From a bacterium (GTDB lineage Bacteria > Armatimonadota > Zipacnadia > Zipacnadales > Zipacnadaceae), in assembly GCA_030603495.1 (NCBI GenBank), contig JAUVXR010000003.1, positions 1 to 64,000 on the forward strand: a stretch of 64,000 nucleotides of DNA, read 5' to 3'. Every line of letters starts with the position of its first letter. The first letter of the stretch is position 1. The notes beneath the pieces were generated by a model, which had not been told where the DNA came from, searched no databases, and saw only the letters and a list, made by a program, of their open reading frames with translations. Position numbers and translations under genes: made by a program. This document shows, piece by piece, positions 39,499-51,357 of the stretch.

Positions 39499-40890
39499 TC
39501 ACGGGATCTGCGCGGTCTTCGTCACCAGGGGCACCCTCGCCACCTCACCAATCGGCGCGTCTCGCTCACTCACCAGGCGGAGCCTGACCGCCACTGCTCC
39601 AGGAACGGGTGGTACTGTCTTATCCACGATCACCGCCTGCGTTGGGTCGACGGCAAGAGTGGTGACTTCGCTCAGTGGTTGGCCAGCGTCGTCTATCAGG
39701 TCAATCTCAATCTTCCCAGGCGCAAAAACGCCCAGCTCTCCAGTGAGCCGCAGGCCCGCCTCCACACTCTCCACTTGCAGCGGCTCCCGGATGGCGGCGA
39801 CCTCGCTGGTATCGCGGATCGGCCCCGCCAGGCTGGTGGCGTACCATTCCTGCGTAGCCGAAATCGGCTCATTGGGCTGCAGCGTATACAACGGACTGAG
39901 CACCTCTATCTCCATATAGGAGTCTTCTCCAGAAGTCCAGACCTCGATCGTAGCACCATCATCGGGATAATCGTCTAGCTCGCTGACCGTGAAGCGCTGC
40001 ACGAAGGCGTACTCGTGAATACCGTCAACGTAGGCAATCCAGCCCCCCATAGAATCAGCCCCGATCTTGGCTTTTTCCCCACGGTAGGAGACCTCCATCA
40101 ACTGGCCATCACCAGTCGGCTCGAACTGCTCGGACTGCCTCTCCGACAGATACCAGAACCCCTCGGGTTTGCGGCTGCTGGGATTGAGCGGGAAGTAGAT
40201 GCGGGCCTGCTCACTGAACTTGTCCTGGGGGGTCAGTGAGCCCGGCACTTGAGCAACACCCCAGATGCTCCAGGTAATCGGCTTGTCACTTACATTCTCG
40301 AAGGTTTCGGTCACCCGGACGCGGGTAGTATTGGCAAACATCAGGATACCACGGGTAATCTGCAAGCCGGTGACCTCGTCGTCCGGAGGGCTGACTATCT
40401 CAATTTCCCCGACTGGCCCGCCCGAACTGACGATCTCGCTGGTCCACTCGCCGCCATCGAGTTCCGAGCCGAGCGGGTCAGGCGGCCCGCCCCACTGCTC
40501 CTGCGGCGCGGGCCAGGCCTTGTATCCCCCGAAGTTATGCCACTGGCGCTGCTCTTCTGAAGTCACCGGCTCGTACATCTTGCCGAACTCATCAGGATTA
40601 ACCCATAGGAAGGGGTGATCACCTAGCTTGTACTCCATTATCCGCCCGCCCAAAGCTGGCACCGCCACAACGGTGACTAGCCCGTTCTCCATCCGCAACG
40701 CCTGCCAACCCTTATAACTAATCTCCTCCACGGTGACCCGCCCGGTCGCCTGCAGTGCCTGCGGGAAGCTGCTGCCCGAGATGGCAGGTTGGCGGTGACT
40801 GCTGCTCTTCGAGGGACTCAGCCCACCGCCACACCCAGCCGCCAGGGCTGCGGCCAGGACAAACAGAACCATCTTACCCCATCGCATCAC
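39499..40890 (-). CDS. DUF4380-like lipoprotein
   Basis: Lipobox LAAGC; GGRIMEYKLGDHPFLWVNP; mutarotase-like beta-rich sequence. Confidence 0.7.
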   Translation of the reverse strand: MMRWGKMVLFVLAAALAAGCGGGLSPSKSSSHRQPAISGSSFPQALQATGRVTVEEISYKGWQALRMENGLVTVVAVPALGGRIMEYKLGDHPFLWVNPDEFGKMYEPVTSEEQRQWHNFGGYKAWPAPQEQWGGPPDPLGSELDGGEWTSEIVSSGGPVGEIEIVSPPDDEVTGLQITRGILMFANTTRVRVTETFENVSDKPITWSIWGVAQVPGSLTPQDKFSEQARIYFPLNPSSRKPEGFWYLSERQSEQFEPTGDGQLMEVSYRGEKAKIGADSMGGWIAYVDGIHEYAFVQRFTVSELDDYPDDGATIEVWTSGEDSYMEIEVLSPLYTLQPNEPISATQEWYATSLAGPIRDTSEVAAIREPLQVESVEAGLRLTGELGVFAPGKIEIDLIDDAGQPLSEVTTLAVDPTQAVIVDKTVPPVPGAVAVRLRLVSERDAPIGEVARVPLVTKTAQIP

Positions 40891-40999
40891 TCTAACACCC
40901 TCCTCCGATAACTGATAACCTCACCCCCATTTTCGCAGACTACGCTGAGGCTGTCAAGCAGGCGCCTCACACTGCCCAAGATTCCGTTGCACGGACAGT

Positions 41000-41770
41000 T
41001 CAGCAGCGAGTTAACCCCAGCCGGTCCTGGCGCGAAAGCTCGTCGGGCCGGGTGGCGATGCGCTCAACCTGTTGGTCAGTCAAGAAATGCGGGCCGCCCC
41101 AAGCATAGGTCCCTATCAGGATGCGCGCTACTTTCACTGACATTGCGGTGACGGTCTGTACTCCTTGGGCAGTGGCACCCAGCGCAATCAGCCCGTGATT
41201 CTGCATCCAGATAGCTTTGGGGCATTCCCCATAAGTCTCCTTATAATCGCTCACCGCCTGCGCCACCCGCTGGGCCAGCGGCACACCTGGATCAGTGAAG
41301 GGCACCCACGCCGGCGCGATTCCGCAACAGACGACCTCGTCAGGAAATAGGCGCCCACTTATCGCCTCCTCAGCCCGCTGCGAGCAGACAATAGCGTTGA
41401 CGGCAACGGGATGGGTGTGCCCGACGAAATTGACGCCCGGCTCCTGGAGGAGCAACGCATGCATCAGCGCCTCGATGGAAGGACGGGGCGTGCCTTCTTC
41501 TACACACGCGTCAGTCAGCACCCGCTTCACTGCCTCATCAGAAATTTCGTCCGCCCCCAGCAGACCCAACACGACATCAAATCGAAGGAGGACAAAGCCT
41601 TCCGCCGTGATATTGGGCAGCTCAAAGCCACTCGCTTTCACCCAGAAGGTCTCTTTGTCCATACGGGCGGAGGTGTTGCCCTCACCCAGAATGACGTAAT
41701 CCCGGGCCGGATTACCGAGATGCAAGGACGTCTCCACCAATTGTTGAAGAACTTCGTCGTGGTCTGGCAT
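41000..41770 (-). CDS. Class II aldolase/adducin-family protein
   Basis: LGEGNTSARM; GHTHPVAVN; QNHGLIALG metal-ligand motifs. Confidence 0.88.
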   Translation of the reverse strand: MPDHDEVLQQLVETSLHLGNPARDYVILGEGNTSARMDKETFWVKASGFELPNITAEGFVLLRFDVVLGLLGADEISDEAVKRVLTDACVEEGTPRPSIEALMHALLLQEPGVNFVGHTHPVAVNAIVCSQRAEEAISGRLFPDEVVCCGIAPAWVPFTDPGVPLAQRVAQAVSDYKETYGECPKAIWMQNHGLIALGATAQGVQTVTAMSVKVARILIGTYAWGGPHFLTDQQVERIATRPDELSRQDRLGLTRC

Positions 41771-41835
41771 CTACAGTTCCTCCTACTTTGAGATGCAATT
41801 TATCGCAACTGGGACAATGGCAGATGCAAAGCCGG

Positions 41836-42258
41836 CTAACGCCGATGTTTGGCGACGCGCAAGCGATTAACGGCCCGGGCCAGGGCTATCTGGACGCGGG
41901 TAATGTCCACCCGTTCTTCCTCACTCTCGCCCTTGAGGCGAGCGCGGGCCCGTTCGGCAGCACCTTCGGCGCGGGTTACGTCAATATCTTCGGCTCTCTC
42001 GCCAATGTCAGCCAGAATAACCATTTCGTTATCACGCACCTCTGCCACTCCCCCACTGACCGCGAAATAGTACCCCTGCCCGTCGGGCATAGTGACGGCG
42101 AGTTCGCCGATGCCCAGCGTAGCGACCAGTGGGGCATGATTGGCCTTGACTCCGAAGTAGCCGTCCGCCCCGGGGATAATGGCACCGACTATCTCACCGC
42201 TGAAAAGCTCACCGGCTCGGGTTACTATTCTGGTTGGGAATGTCCGCGTTTCTGGCAT
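41836..42258 (-). CDS. atpC: ATP synthase F1 epsilon subunit
   Basis: TFPTRIVTRAGELFSGE...GYFGVKANHAPLVATLGIGEL. Confidence 0.95.
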   Translation of the reverse strand: MPETRTFPTRIVTRAGELFSGEIVGAIIPGADGYFGVKANHAPLVATLGIGELAVTMPDGQGYYFAVSGGVAEVRDNEMVILADIGERAEDIDVTRAEGAAERARARLKGESEEERVDITRVQIALARAVNRLRVAKHRR

Positions 42259-42288
42259 CTGTTCAGGGGCTGGCGGCCTCTGTTCCGG

Positions 42289-43719
<1,431 letters not shown>

Positions 43720-44580
43720 CTAAGATTGCAAGGCGCGGGCACCGCTGACCACGTCGAGAAGTTCTGCAGTAATCTCCTCCTGGCGGGCGCGGTTGAGGTG
43801 ACGGGTCAACTCAACTATCATGTCTTCGGCGTTATCCGTGGCGGCACTCATCGCCATCATCCGCGCGGCCTGAGCCGATGCCTGGGTGCCCAACAGGATC
43901 TGGGCAATCTCGGCTTCCACTGCGCGGGGCAACAGCTCTCTCAACAGCTCCGGGGCGGCCGGTTCGAAGATATACTCAACATACTGCTCCGCGCGCTCGC
44001 CCAGAGCCTCGGGCGTCAGGGGCAGAAGCTGCTCGCTGACCATAGGGTGGCGCATAATGGTTTCAAACCGGGCATAGATCGCCTGGACCAAGTCCACATG
44101 GCCGCTTTCGTACCATGCGCGCACCTGCTCAACAATCTGGGCGATGCGCCCATCGTCGGGGCGTTCCACCCCCTCATAGCTCCCCACGATCTCCAATCCG
44201 GAGCGCTCAGCATAGCGCAGTATACGATTGCCCACGGTGATGACCTCGACCGGCACCGGCTGGCTCCCGACAAACTCCAGCGCACTCTCCATCAGTTGCC
44301 GATTGAAAGCCCCGCACAGCCCGCGGTCGCCCCCAACAATGATAACGCCGGCTCTGCTCAGGTCCCGGGTCTGTAGGTACGGATGCTCAACATCGGTGGC
44401 CGCGGCGGCCACATGGGCCAGCAAGCGCTGCAGCTCCTCCTGGAAGCGGCGGCCGTTCTGCACAATCTGCTGGATGCGCTGCAGCTTGGCCGTAGCGACC
44501 ATCTTCATCGCCCGCGTAATCTGGCGAATGTGCTGCACGGTCTGGACTTTTCGGCGCAACTCACGCAGGTTGGCACCCAT
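43720..44580 (-). CDS. atpG: ATP synthase F1 gamma subunit
   Basis: NLRELRRKVQTVQHIRQITRAMKMVATAKLQR; C-terminal SAATDNAEDMI. Confidence 0.97.
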   Translation of the reverse strand: MGANLRELRRKVQTVQHIRQITRAMKMVATAKLQRIQQIVQNGRRFQEELQRLLAHVAAAATDVEHPYLQTRDLSRAGVIIVGGDRGLCGAFNRQLMESALEFVGSQPVPVEVITVGNRILRYAERSGLEIVGSYEGVERPDDGRIAQIVEQVRAWYESGHVDLVQAIYARFETIMRHPMVSEQLLPLTPEALGERAEQYVEYIFEPAAPELLRELLPRAVEAEIAQILLGTQASAQAARMMAMSAATDNAEDMIVELTRHLNRARQEEITAELLDVVSGARALQS

Positions 44581-44621
44581 CGTTTAGCCTAACTCGGAAA
44601 AACCCAGGAACGGACTGCCCA

Positions 44622-44653
44622 GAAAACCCGCTTTTTGCAAAAAGCCGGTTTTC
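44622..44653. repeat. Near-perfect 32-bp palindrome in atpA-atpG gap
   Basis: GAAAACCCGCTTTTT-GC-AAAAAGCCGGTTTTC (one mismatch), with outer CGGAAA (44595-44600)/TTTCCG (44660-44665). Confidence 0.85.
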
Positions 44654-44788
44654 CGCACCTTTCCGACAAAAACTTTCAAAATTGAGTGGCGTACGCAACA
44701 CTTGCATGGTGGTGTTCGGCCCCTTGGCAGGCTCACGACGAACATTTCAACCGCCTTGAGGTGCCTCTGCTCTCAGGAACCATAAATG

Positions 44789-46342
44789 CTAACTGCGTAC
44801 TGGACGATAAACCCCTTCTTCGTCTTTGGCAATGTTCGGGTTGGTCTCCTTGAACTGCGCTATGGCCTCGGCCAGCGCTGCCGCCGTCTCCTCGTCAAGC
44901 TCCTGGCCCTGGCGGAGCTTCTCGACAATCTCAGGGTGCTCTCTGTGCATGAACTCGATCAACTCGGCTTCAAGCTGCTGGATCAGGTCGAGCCCTACAT
45001 CGTCCCAGTGCCCGCGGATGCCCGCGAAAATGGCAATGACCTGGTCTTCGATGGCGCGCGGTTCGTACTGGGGCTGCTTGAGCACCTCGACCATGCGGGC
45101 GCCGCTGGCCAATATTCGCCGGGTATGCTCGTCGAGGTCCTCGGCGAACTGGGTAAAGGCTTCCGACTCGCGATAGGCAGCGAGATCGCCGCGAAGCTGG
45201 CCGGCCACCTGTCGCATCATCTTGGTCTGTGCTGCCCCACCCACTCGGGAGACGCTCAGGCCGACGTTGATCGCCGGCCGCACCCCCTGGTGGAACAGGT
45301 CGGGCTGGAGATAGATCTGACCATCGGTTATCGAGATGACATTAGTAGGAATATACGCCGAGTAGTCCCCTTCCTGAGTCTCGACGAGGGGCAGCGCAGT
45401 CAGGGAACCGCCGCCCAGGTCATCGTTCATCTTGGCAGCTCGCTCCAGCAGCCGCGAATGCAGGTTGAAGATATCGCCGGGATATGCTTCGCGGCCCGGC
45501 GGGCGCCCCAGCAGCAGGGATACCTCGCGGTAGGCAGTGGCGTGCTTGGAGAGGTCGTCGTAGATGATTAGCGCATGCCGGCCATTATCGCGCTCGTACT
45601 CGCCGATAGTGCAGCCAGCATAGGGCGCAATGTAGTTAACCGCCGCCGGGTCACTGGCGCAGGCAGCGACGATGCAGGTGTATTCCATGGCACCGTATTC
45701 TTCCAGGATCGCGACAATCCGCCGCACAGTAGAAAGCTTCTGGCCGATGGCTACATAGATACATTTGACGCCGGCCTCGCGCTGGTTGATGATCGTATCC
45801 AGAGCGATTGCCGTCTTGCCGGTCTGGCGGTCACCGATGATCAACTCGCGCTGGCCGCGGCCAATGGGGGTGAGGGCGTCAATCGCCTTGATCCCGGTGT
45901 AGAGTGGCTCGCGCACCGGTTGGCGGAGAATAACACCGGGAGCCTTGACCTCCAGCGGGCGGGTGGCTTCCGTCTCAATGGGCCGGTCCGCGTCGTCGAG
46001 CGGCTCACCCAGGGGGTTTATCACCCGGCCCCAGACGCCTTCGCCGACCTTCGTTTCAGCAATACGGCCGGTCCGCCGGACCTTGTCGCCTTCGACGATA
46101 TCCGCATCTGAGCCCAGCAGAATGCAGCCGACGGTGTGCTCCTCCAGATTGAAGGCGATGCCCATCACCCCTCCGGGAAACTCCACCAGCTCCTGGGCCA
46201 TTACCTGCTGCAAGCCGTAGACACGGGCGATGCCGTCGCCCACCGCCACCACGAGGCCGGTCTCGTCCACCGCCAATTCGCTCTCGTACCCGGCGATTTG
46301 CTCTTTGAGCACCGAAGTTATTGTATCCGCGTCTACTCGCAC
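44789..46342 (-). CDS. atpA: ATP synthase F1 alpha subunit
   Basis: [18 protein letters not shown] start at [16 protein letters not shown] with GAGGTGAGG upstream. Confidence 0.97.
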   Translation of the reverse strand: MRVDADTITSVLKEQIAGYESELAVDETGLVVAVGDGIARVYGLQQVMAQELVEFPGGVMGIAFNLEEHTVGCILLGSDADIVEGDKVRRTGRIAETKVGEGVWGRVINPLGEPLDDADRPIETEATRPLEVKAPGVILRQPVREPLYTGIKAIDALTPIGRGQRELIIGDRQTGKTAIALDTIINQREAGVKCIYVAIGQKLSTVRRIVAILEEYGAMEYTCIVAACASDPAAVNYIAPYAGCTIGEYERDNGRHALIIYDDLSKHATAYREVSLLLGRPPGREAYPGDIFNLHSRLLERAAKMNDDLGGGSLTALPLVETQEGDYSAYIPTNVISITDGQIYLQPDLFHQGVRPAINVGLSVSRVGGAAQTKMMRQVAGQLRGDLAAYRESEAFTQFAEDLDEHTRRILASGARMVEVLKQPQYEPRAIEDQVIAIFAGIRGHWDDVGLDLIQQLEAELIEFMHREHPEIVEKLRQGQELDEETAAALAEAIAQFKETNPNIAKDEEGVYRPVRS

Positions 46343-46373
46343 GCACCTCACCTCATCAGTCAACAGCTGCGGC

Positions 46374-46943
46374 CTACTCAGCCGCAACCGGTGCTTGCTG
46401 GATGCTATCGCGCATCTGCTGCAGTCGGCCCTTCAGGCTGGCATCAATCTGAGCATCACCTATGGAAATGCGCACCCCGCTGCCGATCTCCGAATTGAGT
46501 CGCTCTTCAATGACCACTCTGCCCTCGATCAGCACCTCCAGCGCCGCGCGCAGGCGCTCTTGTTGTTCGCTGCTCAGAGGAAGCACAGTTTCGACGTAGG
46601 CCCGCCCCACACCCTGGAGCTCATCGTAAAGCTGCTTATACAGATCGGCGGCTTGCTGCAGGATCCCGGCCCGTTCATCGCGGATGAGCAGATCCAGAAA
46701 GCCGCTGACTGGTGTCGGGATCCGCTCGCCCAGCGCCTGGATGAGCAACTCCCTCTTCTGCTCGTCGCTCAGGCCGGGATGGCTGAGTGTCGCCAGCAGC
46801 TCGGGGACCTCGGCCAATACCTCTTGCAACCGACGCAAAGCATCGCCGACCGGGGTCACCTGCTCCTGTTCTTGGGCGATCTCCAGCAAGGCCAGGACAT
46901 ATTTCCGCGCGGCACCATCGGCGATCGGCGACATCCTCAACAC
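46374..46943 (-). CDS. atpH: ATP synthase F1 delta subunit
   Basis: [16 protein letters not shown]...; position between b and alpha subunits. Confidence 0.92.
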   Translation of the reverse strand: MLRMSPIADGAARKYVLALLEIAQEQEQVTPVGDALRRLQEVLAEVPELLATLSHPGLSDEQKRELLIQALGERIPTPVSGFLDLLIRDERAGILQQAADLYKQLYDELQGVGRAYVETVLPLSSEQQERLRAALEVLIEGRVVIEERLNSEIGSGVRISIGDAQIDASLKGRLQQMRDSIQQAPVAAE

Positions 46944-47474
46944 CTACCTGGTCTGGCCTCGCGCCAGCTCTTCTACATCTCTAAGCGCGGCTTCCAGCAG
47001 AGCTTGCTGACGCTCCTCGTCAAGGCTTTCCCGTAGGACCCGTTCAGCCATCTCAACCGAAAGCGCGGCCACCTCGGCACGCGCCTGGGCCAAGGCCTGA
47101 GCCTGTTGCTCCCGGACCTGCGCCTCGGCTTGCTGCTGGCGCTCCAGTGCCTGCTGGCGGGCTTGATTGACTACCTCATCTGCCTGGAGGTCCGCCTCCT
47201 GCCGGGCTTGGTTGGCTTCCTGCTGAGCCTCGGCCATCATCTGCTCCTGCCGACCCCGGATGCTGGTCAGCTCCTCTTCCGCCTGCTGCCGATCCGTTTC
47301 GGCTTGGTCTACGGTATCGGCCACGTCCTGGCGGCGCTGGGCCATAAACTGGCCTATCGGCCCAAAAAAGAACCTGCGCATCAGAGCAAGCAGGATGAGA
47401 AAGCCGATAATATTGACGAGTATTACCGCCGGGTCAATATGTAGCTCATGCAACAGCTCACGCAGGAATTCCAT
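46944..47474 (-). CDS. atpF: ATP synthase F0 b subunit
   Basis: N-terminal TM then long charged coiled coil. Confidence 0.93.
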   Translation of the reverse strand: MEFLRELLHELHIDPAVILVNIIGFLILLALMRRFFFGPIGQFMAQRRQDVADTVDQAETDRQQAEEELTSIRGRQEQMMAEAQQEANQARQEADLQADEVVNQARQQALERQQQAEAQVREQQAQALAQARAEVAALSVEMAERVLRESLDEERQQALLEAALRDVEELARGQTR

Positions 47475-47508
47475 TTCCCACTACCCTCTGCCCGAGCGGC
47501 ATTGCCCC

Positions 47509-47769
47509 TTACAACTGCCCGAGTCTCTCGATCAAAGTGGGAATGTTACCAAACAGCATGAAGAAGGTGAGCAGCGCATAGATCACCAGCGCCTCAATCA
47601 GGGCCAGAGTGATGATCAGGTTGCGCCCGATGTCGCCAGCGGCCTCCGGCTGACGAGCGATGCCCTCCATCGCCGCCGCGCCGACCTTGCCCTGGGCGGT
47701 AGCAGCGAACGCGGCTGCTATAGGTACAGCTAGTCCAAGTACGGCTGCAAAGACAGCAGCAAACGACAT
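47509..47769 (-). CDS. atpE: ATP synthase F0 c subunit
   Basis: GKVGAAAMEGIARQPEAAGDIGRNLIITLALIEALVIYALLTFFML; AGGAGG RBS before MSFAAVF. Confidence 0.96.
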   Translation of the reverse strand: MSFAAVFAAVLGLAVPIAAAFAATAQGKVGAAAMEGIARQPEAAGDIGRNLIITLALIEALVIYALLTFFMLFGNIPTLIERLGQL

Positions 47770-47832
47770 AGTCTTAGACCTCCTGTTGTGATCCGTCGGT
47801 CTTGCTACATTCGGCTGATCGCCAATTGGCAC

Positions 47833-48597
47833 CTAATGGCTCTCGGCATGGGTTTCGACCGCCCCCTGGATATAGGCGGCAGTCAGCATCACGAATACCA
47901 CGGCCTGAATCAGACTGACCAGCAATCCCAAGAGCAGCAAGGGAATGTGTAGGAATAACGTGCCACCGAGCACCATCGGCCCGCGCAGCAGCAAACTCAA
48001 CTGGTGCATAGCGACAATGCTTCCCAGAAACACCAGCACCTGCCCAATGACCATCTCCTTGGCGAAGATATTGCCGAAGAGACGAAAGCTCAGCGACAGG
48101 ACCCGGGCAAGCTCACCGATAAGATGGATAAGCGCCATAAGCGGCCATAGTGGCAGTGGTCCATCCACGAAATGCTCCAGGTAACGCCACCCCTTGGCCC
48201 GGGCCCCACAGATTCCGGCGCCGACCACCGCGACAAGTGCCAGGGCCAGCGTCATATTCAATCCCGCAGTAGGCGAGGCAAAGCCCGGCACCAGGCCGGT
48301 CAGGTTCATGATCAGGATATAAGCGAACAGCGTACCAATCAGCGGCGCGTAGCGCTCCCCACCCGGGCCGATAATCTGCCGGCAGAAGTTGATGCATAAG
48401 TTATAAGCCCACTCGCCCAGCGTCTGCCAGCCCGATGTAGGAACTCGCTGCATCCGGCGTGTACCCAACCACGCCATCAACACCACCATGAGCAGAACGA
48501 GCCAGGCGGTCACCACACCCAGAGGCAAGTAACGCTGGAGCCACTCCGGCTCCAGGTTGACCAATAAGTTTATCCAACTGCCCGCGTGCTCTTCCAC
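47833..48597 (-). CDS. atpB: ATP synthase F0 a subunit
   Basis: LIGELARVLSLSFRLFGNIFAKEMV; multi-TM. Confidence 0.96.
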   Translation of the reverse strand: MEEHAGSWINLLVNLEPEWLQRYLPLGVVTAWLVLLMVVLMAWLGTRRMQRVPTSGWQTLGEWAYNLCINFCRQIIGPGGERYAPLIGTLFAYILIMNLTGLVPGFASPTAGLNMTLALALVAVVGAGICGARAKGWRYLEHFVDGPLPLWPLMALIHLIGELARVLSLSFRLFGNIFAKEMVIGQVLVFLGSIVAMHQLSLLLRGPMVLGGTLFLHIPLLLLGLLVSLIQAVVFVMLTAAYIQGAVETHAESH

Positions 48598-48625
48598 GTT
48601 ATGCGATCAAGTTCTCTCTTCGAAC

Positions 48626-49036
48626 TCAGTAATCCTTTGGGGCCCGCTTATGCGCTCTGGACACCATCGCACCCATAATGGCCATTACTGCCAGCGGTAT
48701 ACTGTAACCGGCCGCGATGCCCGGGGCGCTAGTCTCGGTCATCACTACCAGAACATACAACGCGCCGATGCCGACCACGTACTTGGCGATCTGGACAACC
48801 ACCAGGCCCTTCATAGAGTGACCAGTTTCGCCTTGTGGCTGGGCCCGACTGACTAGCGCACTGCCCAGCACAACGGTACCGTGGATCATGACCAGCCCAA
48901 TCAGCGCTCCCGCGACAAGCCCCAGGGCAAAATCCCCCAGCCCGGCAACCACCAGCCCCCCCGTCGCTAGGCCGACGACTATGCCAGCAAAGAGGTAGGC
49001 GCGGGTGAAGAACTTTAGTTGCGAGCGATCACTCAT
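48626..49036 (-). CDS. atpI: ATP synthase subunit I-like membrane protein
   Basis: Four TM helices; position upstream of atpB. Confidence 0.65.
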   Translation of the reverse strand: MSDRSQLKFFTRAYLFAGIVVGLATGGLVVAGLGDFALGLVAGALIGLVMIHGTVVLGSALVSRAQPQGETGHSMKGLVVVQIAKYVVGIGALYVLVVMTETSAPGIAAGYSIPLAVMAIMGAMVSRAHKRAPKDY

Positions 49037-49256
49037 CAGAGTCGGAGGGCCGGTTGACCTCGCGTACTAGCTCGTAGAATCCGGCGGCGCTGCCCAGGAC
49101 CAAGCCCACAACGGTCAGCCAGGGACCGGTGCCCAAGTAGCCATCTAGCCACCAACCGCCCAGTGCGCCTATCGCCACAGATATCGCCAGAGTCAGACCG
49201 ATGCTGGAAAGACGCAACTGCTCCCCCCATTTTCTTCCGAGGCCAGGTCTCATCAC
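49029..49256 (-). CDS. AtpZ/AtpI-like small membrane protein
   Basis: LAISVAIGALGGWWLDGYLGTGPWLTVVGLVLGSAAGFYELVR. Confidence 0.75.
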   Translation of the reverse strand: MMRPGLGRKWGEQLRLSSIGLTLAISVAIGALGGWWLDGYLGTGPWLTVVGLVLGSAAGFYELVREVNRPSDSDE

Positions 49257-49272
49257 AAGCGCCTCCAGACAG

Positions 49273-49302
49273 AAGATACTGTTTCTAGCGGCAAGATGTC
49301 AA
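49273..49302 (-). promoter_or_regulatory. Candidate promoter of the atp operon
   Basis: Minus strand TTGACA - 18 bp - TATCTT upstream of atpZ. Confidence 0.5.
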
Positions 49303-49318
49303 GGTCAATCGCCCCAGG

Positions 49319-50620
49319 CTAATGATCACGACGGACCAGCATCCGCCACGCCAGAAGCTGAGCCGCTGCGGCTAGCAGCATAACCGCCGCCCCCAAGACA
49401 AAAGCGGCGTGGATGTCACCGGCCCAATCGGCCACCAGTCCCCCTAAGATCGGGCCTATCACGAACCCCGCGCCTACCGTCGCTTCGTGGTGGCCCATAC
49501 TCGCGGCCCGGTGCTCAGGCGGCCCCTGCAGACCGTAGAATTGACTGGCCAGATACCCCACCCCTCCGCTGAGCCCTACCAGGAAGAAGCCGGTTAGAAA
49601 CTGCGCGGGAGTCTGCGCGCAGGCAGCAATGACCATACCCGCGACACCAGCCGGCATCGCCATCCACAGCTTCGCAGGGCGGTAGTGCCAGCGCGTAGTG
49701 GTGCGAGAGGCGGCGAAGACCAGCATTGCACACAGATAGGGAGCGCCTACCGCCCACCCAACCAACTGATTCGAATAGCCTAGTTCGGCGCCCAGCTTAG
49801 GGAAGAGAGTCCGAATTATGCCAAAAACAAAGAAGCCGGCAAAGGTGGCGATGCGCCCAGCGACGAGCAAGCGCTGCCTATTGGGGTGTGGCGTTTCGCG
49901 GTCCGGCCAGACGGTCTGCGCCGGTCGTGCGCCGCTGGTAGCCCGGCCCCCGGGCGTCAGTTGCAGCAAGAGCAGGACTACGATCACGCCACCGGCTGAA
50001 TAATAGAAGGAACTACCGGGCATCCAGTCCCACAGCGCGCCCGCGGCGACCGCACCCGCCAGCAGGCCCGCGGTCCACGATATATTGAACAAGCCCAGGG
50101 CGCGCCCCAGCCCCCGGGCCTGACCGGAGGTCAAGCTTGCAAACCAGACCATCACCGGGGGCCAGAAGAAAGCCATCAGCGCGCCGTTGGCCACCACCAG
50201 CCCCAGCAAGGGGCCGATGCTCCCCACGCGGGCCATCATCAGCCAGACCACGATCAGCAGCAGGGTGGCCGCACGAGCAGTGTAGCGCGGTCCCACACGG
50301 TTGACCAACCGGCTGTTGAGCAGGCACATTAGCGTATAGGTGCCGCCGCCTAGCCCCCCGAGCAGGCCCAGCACACCGGGCCCCGCTCCCAGCGCTACCC
50401 CCACAAACTGTACCGACAGGCCAATCGCGCCCATTGCCATATCCATGAGGAAGGCGCAGCCCACCAGCCGCTGAGGCGGGGCGGTCACCCGCCGCCACCT
50501 GCCCACGGCGGAGGCCGATCGAAGAGTTGTGGGGAGTTGTTGCCCGAGCATAATGGTGCCCGTCGGTGGTAGTCGGCCTGGATTACTCAACACGCGCAAA
50601 TGAGCCGCAGCTTGCTCCAC
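49319..50620 (-). CDS. MFS-family transporter
   Basis: ~12 hydrophobic segments; MFS-like N- and C-terminal bundles. Confidence 0.85.
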   Translation of the reverse strand: MEQAAAHLRVLSNPGRLPPTGTIMLGQQLPTTLRSASAVGRWRRVTAPPQRLVGCAFLMDMAMGAIGLSVQFVGVALGAGPGVLGLLGGLGGGTYTLMCLLNSRLVNRVGPRYTARAATLLLIVVWLMMARVGSIGPLLGLVVANGALMAFFWPPVMVWFASLTSGQARGLGRALGLFNISWTAGLLAGAVAAGALWDWMPGSSFYYSAGGVIVVLLLLQLTPGGRATSGARPAQTVWPDRETPHPNRQRLLVAGRIATFAGFFVFGIIRTLFPKLGAELGYSNQLVGWAVGAPYLCAMLVFAASRTTTRWHYRPAKLWMAMPAGVAGMVIAACAQTPAQFLTGFFLVGLSGGVGYLASQFYGLQGPPEHRAASMGHHEATVGAGFVIGPILGGLVADWAGDIHAAFVLGAAVMLLAAAAQLLAWRMLVRRDH

Positions 50621-50668
50621 GGCTCATTTGTTGCTCAAGCAGCCTCGGAACGGGCGCGCGCCGCGACC

Positions 50669-51346
50669 CTAGATCCTGCGCGGCCGATTACGAATCACCT
50701 GGGCGGTGTAGTGCACTACTTGGAAGGCGATGAACCCAACGACATAGACCAGGAACAGCAGATAGCCCCAGCGCACGCGCCGGGAGGTGGCCGCTAGCGT
50801 GTACTGGTCCGCATCGCCGCTCAGTTCCCAGGTGACTGTACCTCCCCGGGCTTTCCCATTGGTGCTCACTGTGTCCGGAAGCACACGGCCGGGCATCTTC
50901 AGCTCGTAGTCGAGCAAGGCTATCTCCTCGCCGAAGGTCTCTACCTCCGTCGCTGTATCGCGATAGATCTCTAGCTCCTCCGACCACCGGTAATGAGTGA
51001 AAATGCTCAGCGGCTTCTGAACTATCCCGGAAAGATGCAGCGAGCTACCGGGAACCTCTCCAGCGAGATTGGCTGGCCGCCAATCCCGGGTAATGGTAAG
51101 CACAGGACCCTTCTCCTGCCAGCGCTCCTGGTCGAAGTCTCTCGACCTTTCGACCAGGCGGCTGCCAACCTCGTCCTTGCGGTCTTTTAGACACGAAACA
51201 GCATATTGCCGCAGCCCGGAGCCATCCCAGTTAACCACGGTAGTCAACCTGACATCTTGCGAGGCCGACAGCAGCAGGTAGGGCACAGCGGCCAGCATGC
51301 TGATCGCAGATATCTGCCGACAACCTATTTGCCTGTAATTGGGCAC
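50669..51346 (-). CDS. DUF3153/LppM-like domain membrane protein
   Basis: MPGRVLPDTVSTNGKARGGTVTWELSGDADQYTLAATSR followed by a C-terminal TM. Confidence 0.5.
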   Translation of the reverse strand: MPNYRQIGCRQISAISMLAAVPYLLLSASQDVRLTTVVNWDGSGLRQYAVSCLKDRKDEVGSRLVERSRDFDQERWQEKGPVLTITRDWRPANLAGEVPGSSLHLSGIVQKPLSIFTHYRWSEELEIYRDTATEVETFGEEIALLDYELKMPGRVLPDTVSTNGKARGGTVTWELSGDADQYTLAATSRRVRWGYLLFLVYVVGFIAFQVVHYTAQVIRNRPRRI

Positions 51347-51357
51347 GCTTACGCCTC

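Noticed and set aside
44786-45571. 261-aa plus-strand ORF
   Set aside because: Antisense to atpA.
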